In this document: positions 26,532 through 37,844 of the stretch, piece by piece
Position numbering within the stretch: position 1 is the first letter of the stretch
Layout: every line of letters starts with the position of its first letter
Assembly (NCBI RefSeq): GCF_009755815.1
Contig: NZ_WRPK01000003.1
Coordinates: 186,001-250,000 of the forward strand
Source: Flavisphingomonas formosensis
GTDB taxonomy: Bacteria; Pseudomonadota; Alphaproteobacteria; Sphingomonadales; Sphingomonadaceae
Direction of reading: 5' to 3'
DNA: 64,000 nt
Position numbers and translations under genes: made by a program
Notes under the pieces: model-generated
The model's input: the letters and a program-made list of their open reading frames with translations, nothing else
What the model was told of the DNA's origin: nothing
Databases searched by the model: none

Positions 26532-28390
26532 GCAATCATATCCCTCTGACCGCGCCGCACGAGCTGGCAGGCGACTTGCCGCACGAAGCGCCGATGGCGA
26601 TGCCGACCCAGTCCTTCGCTGACGCACCCGCGACGCCGCGCCCGCCGGCGACTTCGCCGCGCTCGATCGACGAGCGGCGCGCGCTGCTGATCGTCGGCAC
26701 GATCGTGGTGACGCTGTTCGCAAGCGCCGACATCGTCGGGGTGGCAGCCGAGGATGGCATCAGTCTGCGCGAGCTTGGTCTGATCCTTCTGTTCTGCCCC
26801 CTGTTCGCCTGGATCGCTTTCGCCTTCTCCACCGCGCTCGCGGGTTATTTCGCCCTGCGCCATGGCGGCACGCACGAGTCGCTGCGTCTGGAAGATGGCG
26901 GCGCCCCGCGGGAGCGGACCGCCGTGCTGGTGCCCATCTACAACGAGGACGTCGATGGCGTGATGAAGCGGGTGCGCGCGATGATGCGATCGGTGGCATC
27001 CACCGGCCACGGCGCGCAGTTCGATTTCTTCATTCTGAGCGACTCCACCGATCCGGCGATCCGGGTTGCCGAGCATGCGGCGTTCGAGGCACTGCGCCAG
27101 GAGGCGCCGCTCGGCCTCTATTACCGGCTGCGACCGCAGAATCTGCATCGCAAGCCGGGCAATATCGCCGAGTGGATCAGCCGTTTCGGCAATGCCTATG
27201 AGCATATGATTGTGCTGGATGCGGACAGCCTGATGTCCGGCGAGGTGATGAACCGTCTGGCGCTTACGATGGAGGCGCATCCGGGCGTCGCCCTGATCCA
27301 GACCCTGCCGTCGATCATCGGCAGCCGCACGCTGTTCGCACGCTGGCAGCAGTTTGCGGCGCGGCTCTATAGTCCGGTCTCCTCGGCAGGCCTGCTCTGG
27401 TGGTCCGGCGCCGAAGCGACCTTCTGGGGGCATAATGCGATTATCCGCACGCGCGCCTTCGCCCAATGCTGTGGCCTGCCGACGTTGCCCGGCCGCAAGC
27501 CGTTCGGCGGCGCGATCATGAGCCACGATCTCGTCGAGGCGGCGATGCTGCGCCGCCACGGCTGGGCGGTGCATATGGTCGAGGTAGAGGAAGGCAGCTA
27601 CGAGGAATATCCGCCGACCGCGATCGACCATGCGATCCGCGACCGGCGCTGGTGCCAGGGCAATATCCAGCATTTGCGCCTGCTGGGCGGAAAAGGGTTC
27701 CACTGGGCGAGCCGCTTCCAGTTGCTGATCGGCGGTTCAGCCTATCTGACCTCGCCGCTCTGGCTGATGATGCTCATCGCCGGCTCGTTGCAGCAGGCCG
27801 ATGCCAATGGCCGCGTGCTGCTCGAGGTGCCGCAGGTGACCTGGGTGTTCACGCTCACTTTCGTGCTGTTGTTCGGGCCGAAGCTGCTCTCGGTGGCCTG
27901 GGTGCTCGGCGATCCGGCGCGGCGTGCCGCCTATGGCGGCGCGGAACGTATCATCGCCAGCGTGATGATCGAGATCCCGCTGGCCGTGCTGCTCGCGCCG
28001 ATGGTGATGATGACCCAGACGTTGATGCTGATCGACATTCTGCGCGGGCGCGACTCGGGCTGGAAGGCGCAGTGCCGCGATGCCGACGGGCTGAGCTTCG
28101 GCTATGCCTTCCGCTTCTATCGCTGGCATGTGCTGACGGGCATCGCGATGTTCGCCGTCACGCTCAGCACGCAGCATCAGCTGCTGTGGACCGCGCCGGT
28201 GGCGTTGAGCTTGATCGCGGCGCCGCTGCTGGCGATGATTTCGGCGCGGCGCGACATCGGCATGCTGTTGATGCGGGACGAATTGCTGCTGACTCCGGAG
28301 GAATGGCGCGGTCTGGGCCGCAGCGATCGCCGTCCGGCGGAGATTACGGTGAACGTGCCGGCAGCCCTGACCGAGGCTCGCGCGGGCTGA
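26528..28390 (+). CDS. opgH: Glucans biosynthesis glucosyltransferase OpgH
   Basis: A 620-residue inner-membrane glycosyltransferase (GT2) that makes the beta-1,2-glucan backbone from UDP-glucose and extrudes it. The N-terminal membrane pair is near residues 55-115. The catalytic domain shows VPIYNEDVDGVMKRV, the DAD metal site in LDADSLM and DRRWCQGNIQHL. Several C-terminal membrane segments follow. Coupled to opgG by an ATGA overlap. It is shorter than the E. coli protein (about 850 residues), as in many alphaproteobacteria. Confidence 0.95.
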   Translation: MSNHIPLTAPHELAGDLPHEAPMAMPTQSFADAPATPRPPATSPRSIDERRALLIVGTIVVTLFASADIVGVAAEDGISLRELGLILLFCPLFAWIAFAFSTALAGYFALRHGGTHESLRLEDGGAPRERTAVLVPIYNEDVDGVMKRVRAMMRSVASTGHGAQFDFFILSDSTDPAIRVAEHAAFEALRQEAPLGLYYRLRPQNLHRKPGNIAEWISRFGNAYEHMIVLDADSLMSGEVMNRLALTMEAHPGVALIQTLPSIIGSRTLFARWQQFAARLYSPVSSAGLLWWSGAEATFWGHNAIIRTRAFAQCCGLPTLPGRKPFGGAIMSHDLVEAAMLRRHGWAVHMVEVEEGSYEEYPPTAIDHAIRDRRWCQGNIQHLRLLGGKGFHWASRFQLLIGGSAYLTSPLWLMMLIAGSLQQADANGRVLLEVPQVTWVFTLTFVLLFGPKLLSVAWVLGDPARRAAYGGAERIIASVMIEIPLAVLLAPMVMMTQTLMLIDILRGRDSGWKAQCRDADGLSFGYAFRFYRWHVLTGIAMFAVTLSTQHQLLWTAPVALSLIAAPLLAMISARRDIGMLLMRDELLLTPEEWRGLGRSDRRPAEITVNVPAALTEARAG

Positions 28391-28404
28391 TGCCACGGTA
28401 GAAC

Positions 28405-28432
28405 GGCCATCACGACGAAAGTCGGAATGACC
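28405..28432. repeat. Degenerate hairpin between convergent genes
   Basis: GGCCATCACGAC and GTCGGAATGACC form an imperfect inverted repeat with a GAAA loop in the 79-base gap between the convergent opgH and tyrS stops. It resembles the perfect hairpin at 18838-18865. Confidence 0.5.
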
Positions 28433-28469
28433 GGGCAAGCGACGAAGCGGAAACGCTCCTGACCGCGCC

Positions 28470-29696
28470 TCAGGCGGTCAGGACGCCATGATTCTTCTTG
28501 CCGGCGGAAAGCTTCACCGGCTCGGTGCCGACAGTCACGACGAGCGCCTCGTCGCTCACCTTCTCGCCATCGATGCGCGCGCCACCCCCCTTGATCAGGC
28601 GGCGCGCTTCGCCCTTCGAGGCGGCGAGGCCGAGGCCGACCAGCGCATCGACGATGGCAATGCTGCCTCCCGGCACGGCGAGGGTCGGTAGCGCCTCGCC
28701 GGCAGCCCCTTCCTCGAAGGTCCGGCGTGCAGTCTCGGCGGCATCGTCTGCGGCCTCGCGGCCGCGGCACATCGCCGTCGCTTCGTTGGCGAGCACGATC
28801 TTGGCCTGGTTGATCTCCTGACCTTCGAGGGCCTCGAGCCGTGCGATCTCATCGAGCGGCAGATCGGTGAACAGGCGCAGGAAGCGGCCGACATCCTTGT
28901 CGTGCGTGTTCCGCCAGAACTGCCAATAGTCGTAGGCGCTCAGCGAATCCTCGTTGAGCCACACCGCGCCCGACATCGTCTTGCCCATCTTGCCGCCGTC
29001 GGCGGTGGTGATGAGCGGCGTGGTGACGCCGAACACCTCCACACCGTCCATGCGCCGGGTGAGCTCGATGCCGTTGACGATATTGCCCCACTGGTCCGAT
29101 CCGCCCATCTGCAGGCGGCAGCCGACGCGGCGCGACAGCTCCAGAAAGTCATAGGCCTGGAGGATCATATAGTTGAATTCGAGGAAGCTCAGCGACTGCT
29201 CGCGATCGAGCCTGAGTTTCACCGAATCGAAGCTCAGCATCCGGTTGATCGAGAAATGCTGGCCGACGTCACGGAGGAAGGGGATATATTCCAACCGGTC
29301 GAGCCATTCGGCATTGTCGACCATGATCGCGTCGGTCGGGCCATCCCCGAAGGTCAGGAAGCGTTCGAAGACGCGCTTGATCGAGGCGATGTTCTGCCCG
29401 AGCGTATCGAGCGTCAGCAGCTTGCGCGCCTCGTCCTTGAAGCTCGGATCGCCGATCTTGCCGGTGCCGCCGCCCATCACGACGATCGGCTTGTGACCGG
29501 TCTGCTGGAGGCGGCGCAGCAGCATGATCTGCACGAGGCTGCCGACGTGCAGCGACGGTGCAGTGGGATCGAAGCCGATATAGCCTGGCACGACGGTCCG
29601 CGCGGCGAGTGCGTCGAGCGCGCTGGCGTCGGTCACCTGATGGATATAGCCTCGGGCTTCGAGCAGCCTTAACAGGTCGGATGTATATTCGGTCAT
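28470..29696 (-). CDS. tyrS: Tyrosyl-tRNA synthetase
   Basis: A 408-residue class I aminoacyl-tRNA synthetase. The HIGH-like motif is [15 protein letters not shown] near residue 40, the KMSKS-like motif is [12 protein letters not shown] near residue 230, and the C-terminal S4 RNA-binding domain ends the protein ([17 protein letters not shown]). The true start is ATG 29696; the upstream open extension lacks homology. It is divergent from anmK, 32 bases away. Confidence 0.97.
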   Translation of the reverse strand: MTEYTSDLLRLLEARGYIHQVTDASALDALAARTVVPGYIGFDPTAPSLHVGSLVQIMLLRRLQQTGHKPIVVMGGGTGKIGDPSFKDEARKLLTLDTLGQNIASIKRVFERFLTFGDGPTDAIMVDNAEWLDRLEYIPFLRDVGQHFSINRMLSFDSVKLRLDREQSLSFLEFNYMILQAYDFLELSRRVGCRLQMGGSDQWGNIVNGIELTRRMDGVEVFGVTTPLITTADGGKMGKTMSGAVWLNEDSLSAYDYWQFWRNTHDKDVGRFLRLFTDLPLDEIARLEALEGQEINQAKIVLANEATAMCRGREAADDAAETARRTFEEGAAGEALPTLAVPGGSIAIVDALVGLGLAASKGEARRLIKGGGARIDGEKVSDEALVVTVGTEPVKLSAGKKNHGVLTA

Positions 29697-29728
29697 GGCG
29701 CGCGGGCGCTTAGCATGAGGGTAAGCAG

Positions 29729-30835
29729 ATGGGTAGCGTGCTCGCGGTCGGCCTGATGTCGGGCACCTCGCTCGACGGGATCGATGCCGCTCTGATCGAA
29801 ACGGATGGATGCGATCACATCCGGCCGATCGCATTTCGGGGCGAGCCTTATTCCGAGCAGGCGCGCACTACCTTGCGCGAGGCGACAGCGCTGGCGCTGA
29901 CCTTCGAGAAGCCGCGACAGAGCCCGCCGATCGTCGCCGCCGAGGATATGCTGACGCGTGCGCACATTCTGGCAGTGCGCAAGCTTCTGTCGCAGGCCGG
30001 CGTCCCTCTCTCCGACATCGCGGTGATCGGCTTTCACGGTCAGACGATCGCACATCGTCCGCAGGCCGGCTGGACCTGGCAGATCGGCGACGGCGCTGCC
30101 ATGGCCGCCGCGCTCGGCGTTCCGGTGATCAACGACCTGCGATCGGCCGACGTCGCGGCGGGCGGACAGGGCGCGCCGCTGCTCCCCGTCTATCATCGCG
30201 CGCTCACCACGGCCTTGCCCGCTCCGGTGGCGGTGCTGAACCTCGGCGGCGTCGCCAACGTCACCTGGATCGCGAGGGAAGCGATCATCGCCTTCGACAC
30301 CGGCCCCGCCAACAGCCTGATCGACGATTGGATGGAAGCGGAAGCCGGACAGGCCTATGACGCAGGCGGCGCTTTCGCGGCGACCGGCGAAGTGAACCGT
30401 CAGGTGCTGGCGTCGATGCTGAATAATGACTGGTTCGACGCGCCGCCGCCCAAATCGCTCGATCGCTCGGACTTCACCATTGCGCCGGTGCGCGGCCTTG
30501 CCCCGGCCGATGGCGCGGCAACGCTCACGGCTTTCACCGCCGAGACGGTGGCGCTCGGTCTCCGGCTCCTTCCGGAAGCACCGAAGAGGCTGATCGTCGC
30601 GGGGGGCGGCCGTCACAATGCGACGCTGATGCGCATGCTCGCCGATGCATGCGGCATCGCGCCCGAGCCGATCGAAGCGCTCGGCTGGAACGGCGATGCC
30701 ACCGAAGCGGAAGGTTTCGCCTATATGGCGGTCCGGTCGCTAGAAGGCCTGCCGATCAGCTTCCCCGGCACGACCGGTGCACCGGAACCGATGACCGGCG
30801 GGGTTCTCAACCCGGCGCTGAAAGCAACTGGATGA
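29729..30835 (+). CDS. anmK: Anhydro-N-acetylmuramic acid kinase
   Basis: A 368-residue kinase that opens and phosphorylates 1,6-anhydro-MurNAc, recovering it during peptidoglycan recycling. The signature [15 protein letters not shown] is at the N-terminus, with the catalytic region [28 protein letters not shown] and the C-terminal [10 protein letters not shown]. Length is typical. Start follows a GTAAGCAG-type weak Shine-Dalgarno; it shares the promoter region with tyrS. Confidence 0.96.
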   Translation: MGSVLAVGLMSGTSLDGIDAALIETDGCDHIRPIAFRGEPYSEQARTTLREATALALTFEKPRQSPPIVAAEDMLTRAHILAVRKLLSQAGVPLSDIAVIGFHGQTIAHRPQAGWTWQIGDGAAMAAALGVPVINDLRSADVAAGGQGAPLLPVYHRALTTALPAPVAVLNLGGVANVTWIAREAIIAFDTGPANSLIDDWMEAEAGQAYDAGGAFAATGEVNRQVLASMLNNDWFDAPPPKSLDRSDFTIAPVRGLAPADGAATLTAFTAETVALGLRLLPEAPKRLIVAGGGRHNATLMRMLADACGIAPEPIEALGWNGDATEAEGFAYMAVRSLEGLPISFPGTTGAPEPMTGGVLNPALKATG

Positions 30836-30879
30836 ACTGTCCGCCTCATCCGGCTTTTGCCGGGATCGCGAGAGAAGTC

Positions 30880-31242
30880 CTATTTTTTGCCGGTCTTCGG
30901 CCGTGCTGCGCACAGCGGCAGCTTGAGCTGGGCGACATCGGTGCAGGGGCGGACCTGCACCGACTGGTCGGTGCCGATATAGACGGCATAGTCGCCCACC
31001 GGCTCGCACCAGGCGGTCCAGCGCATCAGATTGCCATAGGCCCCGTTGAACACAGAACCGACGACGCGCTTGCACTGCTGGCCGGAATCCAGGATGCCGC
31101 GCCGGAGCACCGAGTTGCGCTGCAACTCGTTCAACGCGCGCAGGCGCTCGTTGAAGGGATTGGGGGCGTTGGCCGGGATGGCCAGCGCCGTGCCCATGCT
31201 CGTCAACAGGGCTGCCGCGATGGCGGCCTTTACGATCCTCAT
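30880..31242 (-). CDS. Small secreted protein, unknown
   Basis: A 120-residue protein with a signal peptide (MRIVKAAIAAALLTSMGTALA, cleavage near residue 21) and four later cysteines that could form disulfides in the periplasm. No family is recognised. It starts one base after the VWA gene stop on the same strand, so it is likely co-transcribed with it. The C-terminus is lysine-rich (RPKTGKK). Confidence 0.75.
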   Translation of the reverse strand: MRIVKAAIAAALLTSMGTALAIPANAPNPFNERLRALNELQRNSVLRRGILDSGQQCKRVVGSVFNGAYGNLMRWTAWCEPVGDYAVYIGTDQSVQVRPCTDVAQLKLPLCAARPKTGKK

Positions 31243-31243
31243 C

Positions 31244-32422
31244 TCAGTTCTTCCTGCTCAGGGCCCGCATCGCCTCGTCCAGGCCAGAGAGGGTGAGCGG
31301 GTACATGCGATCGCCCAACAGCTCGCGGATGATGCGGGTCGACTGGGAATAACCCCAGTGCTGCTCGGCGACAGGGTTGAGCCAGGCCGCTGCGGGATAG
31401 GTATTCACCAGCCTCTGCATCCACACCGCGCCTGCCTCATCGTTGAAATGCTCCACGGAGCCGCCGGGATGCGTAATCTCATAGGGGCTCATGGCTGAAT
31501 CTCCGACGAACACGATCTTCCAGTCGTGCCCATATTTATGCAGTACGTCCCATGTCGGGGTCCGTTCGGAGAAGCGGCGTCGATTATCCTTCCACAGCCC
31601 CTCGTAGACGCAGTTGTGGAAATAGAAGAATTCTAGATTCTTGAATTCCGATGTGGCTGCGGAGAACAGCTCCTCGCACAGCCGGATATAGGGATCCATC
31701 GATCCGCCGACGTCGAGAAAGAGCAGCAGCTTCACCGCATTGTGCCGCTCGGGACGCATCTGCACGTCCAGCCAGCCCTTGCGCGCGGTGCCGTCGATCG
31801 TCGCGTCGATGTCCAGCTCGTCGGCCGCGCCCTCCCGTGCGAAGCGCCGCAGGCGGCGGAGCGCGACCTTGATGTTGCGCGTGCCGAGCTCGCGCGTGTT
31901 GTCGAGATTCTGGAACTCGCGCTTGTCCCACACCTTGATCGCGCGCTTCTGCCGGCTCTCGCCGCCGATGCGGACGCCCTCGGGATTATACCCCGAATTG
32001 CCGTAAGGCGAGGTGCCGCCGGTGCCGATCCACTTGCTGCCGCCCTGATGCCGGCCCTTCTGCTCCTCGAGCCGCTGCTTCAGCGTCTCCATGATCTCTT
32101 CCCAGGAGCCGAGCGCCTTGATCTTCTCCATCTCCTCGGGAGTCAGATATTTCTCGGCGACGGCGCGCAGCCATTCCTCGGGCAGGGCGGCGCCCGATTC
32201 GCCGTAGCTGGTCTCGATTCCCTTGAAGACCTTGGCGAACACCTGGTCGAACCGATCGAGCAGCCCTTCGTCCTTCACATAGGTCGACCGCGCCAGATAA
32301 TAGAATTCTTCCGGCGTCTGGGCGATCACGTCCCGGTCCAGCGCCTCCAGGAGCGTGAGATGCTCCTTGATCGAGACGGAGATACCGGCGGTGCGCAGCG
32401 CATCGAAGAAATTCAGGAACAC
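31244..32422 (-). CDS. VWA domain protein (CoxE-like)
   Basis: A 392-residue cytoplasmic protein of the CoxE/VWA group that works with MoxR AAA ATPases, often as a chaperone for cofactor insertion or complex assembly. The MIDAS-like segment LLLFLDVGGSMDPYI lies near residue 233 (DxGGS rather than DxSGS), with a later FVGDSAMSPYE. Its usual MoxR partner is not adjacent: a divergent chemoreceptor gene separates them (MoxR at 33934-34776). Confidence 0.88.
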   Translation of the reverse strand: MFLNFFDALRTAGISVSIKEHLTLLEALDRDVIAQTPEEFYYLARSTYVKDEGLLDRFDQVFAKVFKGIETSYGESGAALPEEWLRAVAEKYLTPEEMEKIKALGSWEEIMETLKQRLEEQKGRHQGGSKWIGTGGTSPYGNSGYNPEGVRIGGESRQKRAIKVWDKREFQNLDNTRELGTRNIKVALRRLRRFAREGAADELDIDATIDGTARKGWLDVQMRPERHNAVKLLLFLDVGGSMDPYIRLCEELFSAATSEFKNLEFFYFHNCVYEGLWKDNRRRFSERTPTWDVLHKYGHDWKIVFVGDSAMSPYEITHPGGSVEHFNDEAGAVWMQRLVNTYPAAAWLNPVAEQHWGYSQSTRIIRELLGDRMYPLTLSGLDEAMRALSRKN

Positions 32423-32466
32423 GGTTTAATAGCCTTTTTACCAACTTCCGGCATGGCAGCAGCACG

Positions 32467-33900
32467 ATGCAGCACCAAGCTATCAAACCGGCCCCCGGGG
32501 GCACCAGCGCTGACGATGTGGCGCGAACCGAAGAGCATCTCGCCTTTCTGGGGGATCTGTGCGGGGACTTCGCTCTTCAATGCAGCGATGTGGCGGGCTA
32601 CGTCAATCAGGTGAACCAGCGGATCGCCGCGGACAACCAGCGGCTGCAGCGGCTGCAGGAGAGCGTGCGTGATCTCACCAGCCTACAGAACGAGGCCAAT
32701 GGCGCCGCGGCCGAGATCCGTTTCGTTGCCGAACGTGCGACGACGCTGATCACGGACAGCCACAAGGCGGTGTTGAACGCTCTGGGCGATATCGGGCGGC
32801 TGATCGACGATGTCGTCCGAATGGGCGAGCAGCTCGAAGGTTTCGTCGGCGCTATCGAGCGGGTGGGGTCGATCTCCGGCGACCTGGACGGCATCGCGCG
32901 CCATACCGGCATGCTTGCGATCAACGCTTCGATCGAGGCGGCCCGCGCGGGCGACGCGGCGAGCGGCTTTGCGGCCGTGGCCGCTGAAGTAAAGCGGCTG
33001 GCGGCCAATGCCCGCGCGGCGACCGCCTCGGTGACGCAGAGCGTCGCGCATCTGGAGGATGGCGCACGCGCCGTGATCGACGAGGTTCGTGCCGGAGCCG
33101 AGCAGGGCCGGACCGCGCGCAGCCGGACGGGCGAAATTACCGGGGCGCTCGAATCCATTGCGGCGCTCGTCACCCAGTTCGACCAGCGCACCGCTGCGAT
33201 CGAGCAATGCGGGGCCGATATCACCCGCCATGTCGAAACGCTGGGCGACGGGCTCGATGGTTTCGCCGATACGGCGATCGAGAACGCAGCGGGGCTCGCG
33301 CAGGTACGCGAGCGACTGGATGGGCTGGAGACAGCCTCCAACCGAATGCTCGATCGCGTCGCACATAGCGGCGTGCAGACCCGGGATACGCGCTTTGTGG
33401 CGGTGGCGCGCGATCAGGCGGCATCGATCCACACGACCATCGAAGCGGCGCTGCGCTCCGGCCGGCTTTCGCAATCTTCGCTGTTCGACACCGAATATCG
33501 CCGCCTGCCCGATACCGATCCCGTGCAGTATATGACCGGTTTCGTCCCCTTCGCCGATGGCGTGATCCGACCGATGCTCGATCGATTCACGGCCGAGGAT
33601 GCGGCGATCGTCGGCTGCTGCCTGATCGATCGCAATGGGCATCTGCCGACGCACATCAGCGCGCGCAGCCAGGCGCCGCGGCCGAACGATCGGCAATGGA
33701 ATCTCGAACATGCGCGCAACCGGCAGATTTTCATGGATCGCCAGACGCGCGAGGCGATGGATCGTGACGGCGACTATTTCCTGTTCACGTATCGCCAGGA
33801 TTTCGGCGACGGCCGCTATCGGGCACTGCGGAGCGTGTTCGTGCCGCTGCTGTTCGGCGGCAGAAAGTGGGGCCTTTACGAGGTCGGCTATCTGATTTGA
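32467..33900 (+). CDS. Soluble methyl-accepting chemotaxis-type receptor
   Basis: A 477-residue protein without membrane segments. Residues ~20-320 are mostly coiled coil; the MCP signalling hairpin is visible as MLAINASIEAARAGDAASGF near residue 150. Residues ~335-477 form a C-terminal PAS/Cache-like sensor (DPVQYMTGFVPFADG, ending GRKWGLYEVGYLI). Relatives sense ligands in the cytoplasm and signal to CheA or other kinases. No che genes are in the window. It lies on the opposite strand between the VWA and MoxR genes. Confidence 0.88.
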   Translation: MQHQAIKPAPGGTSADDVARTEEHLAFLGDLCGDFALQCSDVAGYVNQVNQRIAADNQRLQRLQESVRDLTSLQNEANGAAAEIRFVAERATTLITDSHKAVLNALGDIGRLIDDVVRMGEQLEGFVGAIERVGSISGDLDGIARHTGMLAINASIEAARAGDAASGFAAVAAEVKRLAANARAATASVTQSVAHLEDGARAVIDEVRAGAEQGRTARSRTGEITGALESIAALVTQFDQRTAAIEQCGADITRHVETLGDGLDGFADTAIENAAGLAQVRERLDGLETASNRMLDRVAHSGVQTRDTRFVAVARDQAASIHTTIEAALRSGRLSQSSLFDTEYRRLPDTDPVQYMTGFVPFADGVIRPMLDRFTAEDAAIVGCCLIDRNGHLPTHISARSQAPRPNDRQWNLEHARNRQIFMDRQTREAMDRDGDYFLFTYRQDFGDGRYRALRSVFVPLLFGGRKWGLYEVGYLI

Positions 33901-33933
33901 CGACCGGCCGCTTGCTGGCAGGAGGAGTGCCGC

Positions 33934-34776
33934 TCAGTTCTGCCGGCGGGCCATGAAAGCCAGGCGCTCGAACAGCATGATGTCCTGCTCGTTCTTGAGG
34001 AGAGCGCCGTGCAGGGGCGGGATCGCCTTTTTGGGGTCTCGCGACTGGAGCACATCCAGCGGCATGTCTTCGGAAAGAAGCAGTTTCAGCCAGTCGAGCA
34101 ATTCGCTGGTGGATGGCTTCTTCTTGAGGCCGGGGACATCGCGGACTTCGTAGAAGACGTCCATCGCCCGGGAGACGAGGATCTTCTGGATGCCAGGGAA
34201 ATGGACCTCGATGATCGCTTCCATCGTCTCGCGGTCGGGGAATTTGATATAGTGGAAGAAGCAACGGCGCAGAAAGGCGTCCGGCAGCTCCTTTTCGTTG
34301 TTGGAGGTGATGACGACGATCGGCCGTTCCTTCGCCTTCACCGTCTCGCCGGTCTCGTAGACATGGAATTCCATCCGGTCGAGTTCCTGCAGGAGATCGT
34401 TCGGGAACTCGATATCGGCCTTGTCGATCTCGTCGATCAGGAGGACGGGCAGGGCTGGGGCGGTGAACGCCTCCCACAGCTTGCCGCGGCGGATATAATT
34501 GGAGATCTCGTGGACGCGCGGATCGCCGAGCTGGCCGTCACGAAGCCGGGCGACGGCGTCATATTCATAGAGGCCCTGATGTGCCTTGGTGGTGGATTTA
34601 ACGTGCCATTCGATCAGCGGTGCGTTGGCTGCCTTGGCGATCTCATGCGCAAGGACGGTCTTGCCGGTACCGGGCTCGCCCTTCACGAGCAGCGGGCGCC
34701 GCAGCGTCACTGCCGCGTTGACGGCTACCTTCAGATCGTCGGTGGCGACATAATCCTGCGTGCCTTCGAACCGCAC
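33934..34776 (-). CDS. MoxR family AAA ATPase
   Basis: A 280-residue AAA ATPase of the MoxR group. Walker A is KGEPGTGKTVLA near residue 37, Walker B is LLIDEIDKAD near residue 115, sensor I is IVVITSNNEKELPDAFLRR, and the C-terminal lid ends in LLKNEQDIMLFERLAF. These ATPases act with VWA proteins to remodel or activate complexes. The VWA partner at 31244-32422 is separated by a chemoreceptor gene on the other strand. Confidence 0.93.
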   Translation of the reverse strand: MRFEGTQDYVATDDLKVAVNAAVTLRRPLLVKGEPGTGKTVLAHEIAKAANAPLIEWHVKSTTKAHQGLYEYDAVARLRDGQLGDPRVHEISNYIRRGKLWEAFTAPALPVLLIDEIDKADIEFPNDLLQELDRMEFHVYETGETVKAKERPIVVITSNNEKELPDAFLRRCFFHYIKFPDRETMEAIIEVHFPGIQKILVSRAMDVFYEVRDVPGLKKKPSTSELLDWLKLLLSEDMPLDVLQSRDPKKAIPPLHGALLKNEQDIMLFERLAFMARRQN

Positions 34777-34855
34777 TTGCGCATCCTTCCGTCCTAACCC
34801 TCCTATCCGGATAGCAGGGACGGGCGGGTGCGCAATGCGTTTCGCGCGGTAAAAC

Positions 34856-35524
34856 TCAATCCTGGCGGGCGGTGCTGCGCGCTTCCAGCAGGTCCCAGAG
34901 GCCGCGATGCTGGGCGAGGAGCTGCTGCGCGCCGAACATCATCGCGCGTTCGACCGTATAGGTATCGGCGATCCGATTGATGAAGGCACGGGTCTCCGAA
35001 TCGGGCGGAAGCCGCCATTCGGCGACGGGCAGACCGAAACGGGCGGCTGCAGCGTCTAGGATCGGCCGCACCGCGGCCCAGTCGAGCACGAGCCCGACGG
35101 CAGCGCCGATGGCGCATCCGTGGCGTTCGGAGCGGGCCAGCATTTCCAGCGCGTGATGCTGGCTGACGACGGCCGCCTCACAATCCGCCTGGCCAGGCGT
35201 GCTCGGCATCGGACCGACCGCGACGACCAGCCGCGTGAGATAGGTGCGCTCCAGAGCGAAGGCGATCGCCGCTTCGTTGAGCCAGCCGCTCAGCCCCTCG
35301 CGGCCGGCCTTCATCGCCGCCAGATCAACCACACTGGGCAGGCGACCATGCAGAACGCAGAGATAATGAACGGCATCCGCGAGATTGCGCGAGGATTGCG
35401 CGCCCTCGACGAGGAAGGGCGCATTGACATATTCATGGTGCGCGCTGCCGTCGTTGCGGGCAAGGGCGTAGATCAGATCGGCGGTACCCTCGCTGTTGTG
35501 GATCCGCATTGCATCCGTAGCCAT
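34856..35524 (-). CDS. Conserved hypothetical protein
   Basis: A 222-residue, mostly helical cytoplasmic protein with no recognised catalytic motif. Features include a central ADAVHYLCVLHGRLPSVVD segment and a C-terminal RIADTYTVERAMMFGAQQLL helix. It resembles a DUF6975-type group of sphingomonads, but this is from memory and unverified. ATG 35524 has GGGGAG upstream; the frame stays open to 35584. No operon partner. Confidence 0.65.
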   Translation of the reverse strand: MATDAMRIHNSEGTADLIYALARNDGSAHHEYVNAPFLVEGAQSSRNLADAVHYLCVLHGRLPSVVDLAAMKAGREGLSGWLNEAAIAFALERTYLTRLVVAVGPMPSTPGQADCEAAVVSQHHALEMLARSERHGCAIGAAVGLVLDWAAVRPILDAAAARFGLPVAEWRLPPDSETRAFINRIADTYTVERAMMFGAQQLLAQHRGLWDLLEARSTARQD

Positions 35525-35683
35525 GTCAATCTCCCCGGAAGCGGCCACCGGCGACCGCTTGCCCGGCCCGCTGCCTATTGACATCCACCCCTATAGCAAG
35601 CGCGTAAAAATAAGGTTTACAGTCCGCTAAGTAGCCCATCCGCACCATAAATGCGATGATACGGGGAACCTGGTCGGCCTAGA

Positions 35684-35709
35684 GGCATTTGCGGATGCAA
35701 GTCCATGCC
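35684..35709. repeat. Nested hairpin in the rpoD downstream region
   Basis: GGCAT-TTGC-GGAT-GCAA-GTCC-ATGCC can fold as a nested stem with a four-base bulge on one side. It lies in the 270-base gap between the start of the gene at 34856-35524 and the end of rpoD. No function is evident; the rest of the gap shows no gene. Confidence 0.4.
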
Positions 35710-35747
35710 CCAGTGGCGCATCGGACCGGATAAGAAGATCTGCGAAA

Positions 35748-35787
35748 AACAAATAAAAACCGGCCCTCGCATCGTGCCAGGGCCGGT
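35748..35787 (-). terminator. Rho-independent terminator after rpoD
   Basis: On the minus strand, just past the rpoD stop, ACCGGCCCT and AGGGCCGGT (35787-35759) form a nine-pair stem followed by TTTTATTTGTTTTT. This is a textbook intrinsic terminator ending the yqeY-dnaG-rpoD transcript. Confidence 0.9.
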
Positions 35788-35794
35788 CTGTGGA

Positions 35795-37825
<2,031 letters not shown>

Positions 37826-37844
37826 CATCCCGTTACGCCAGTCC

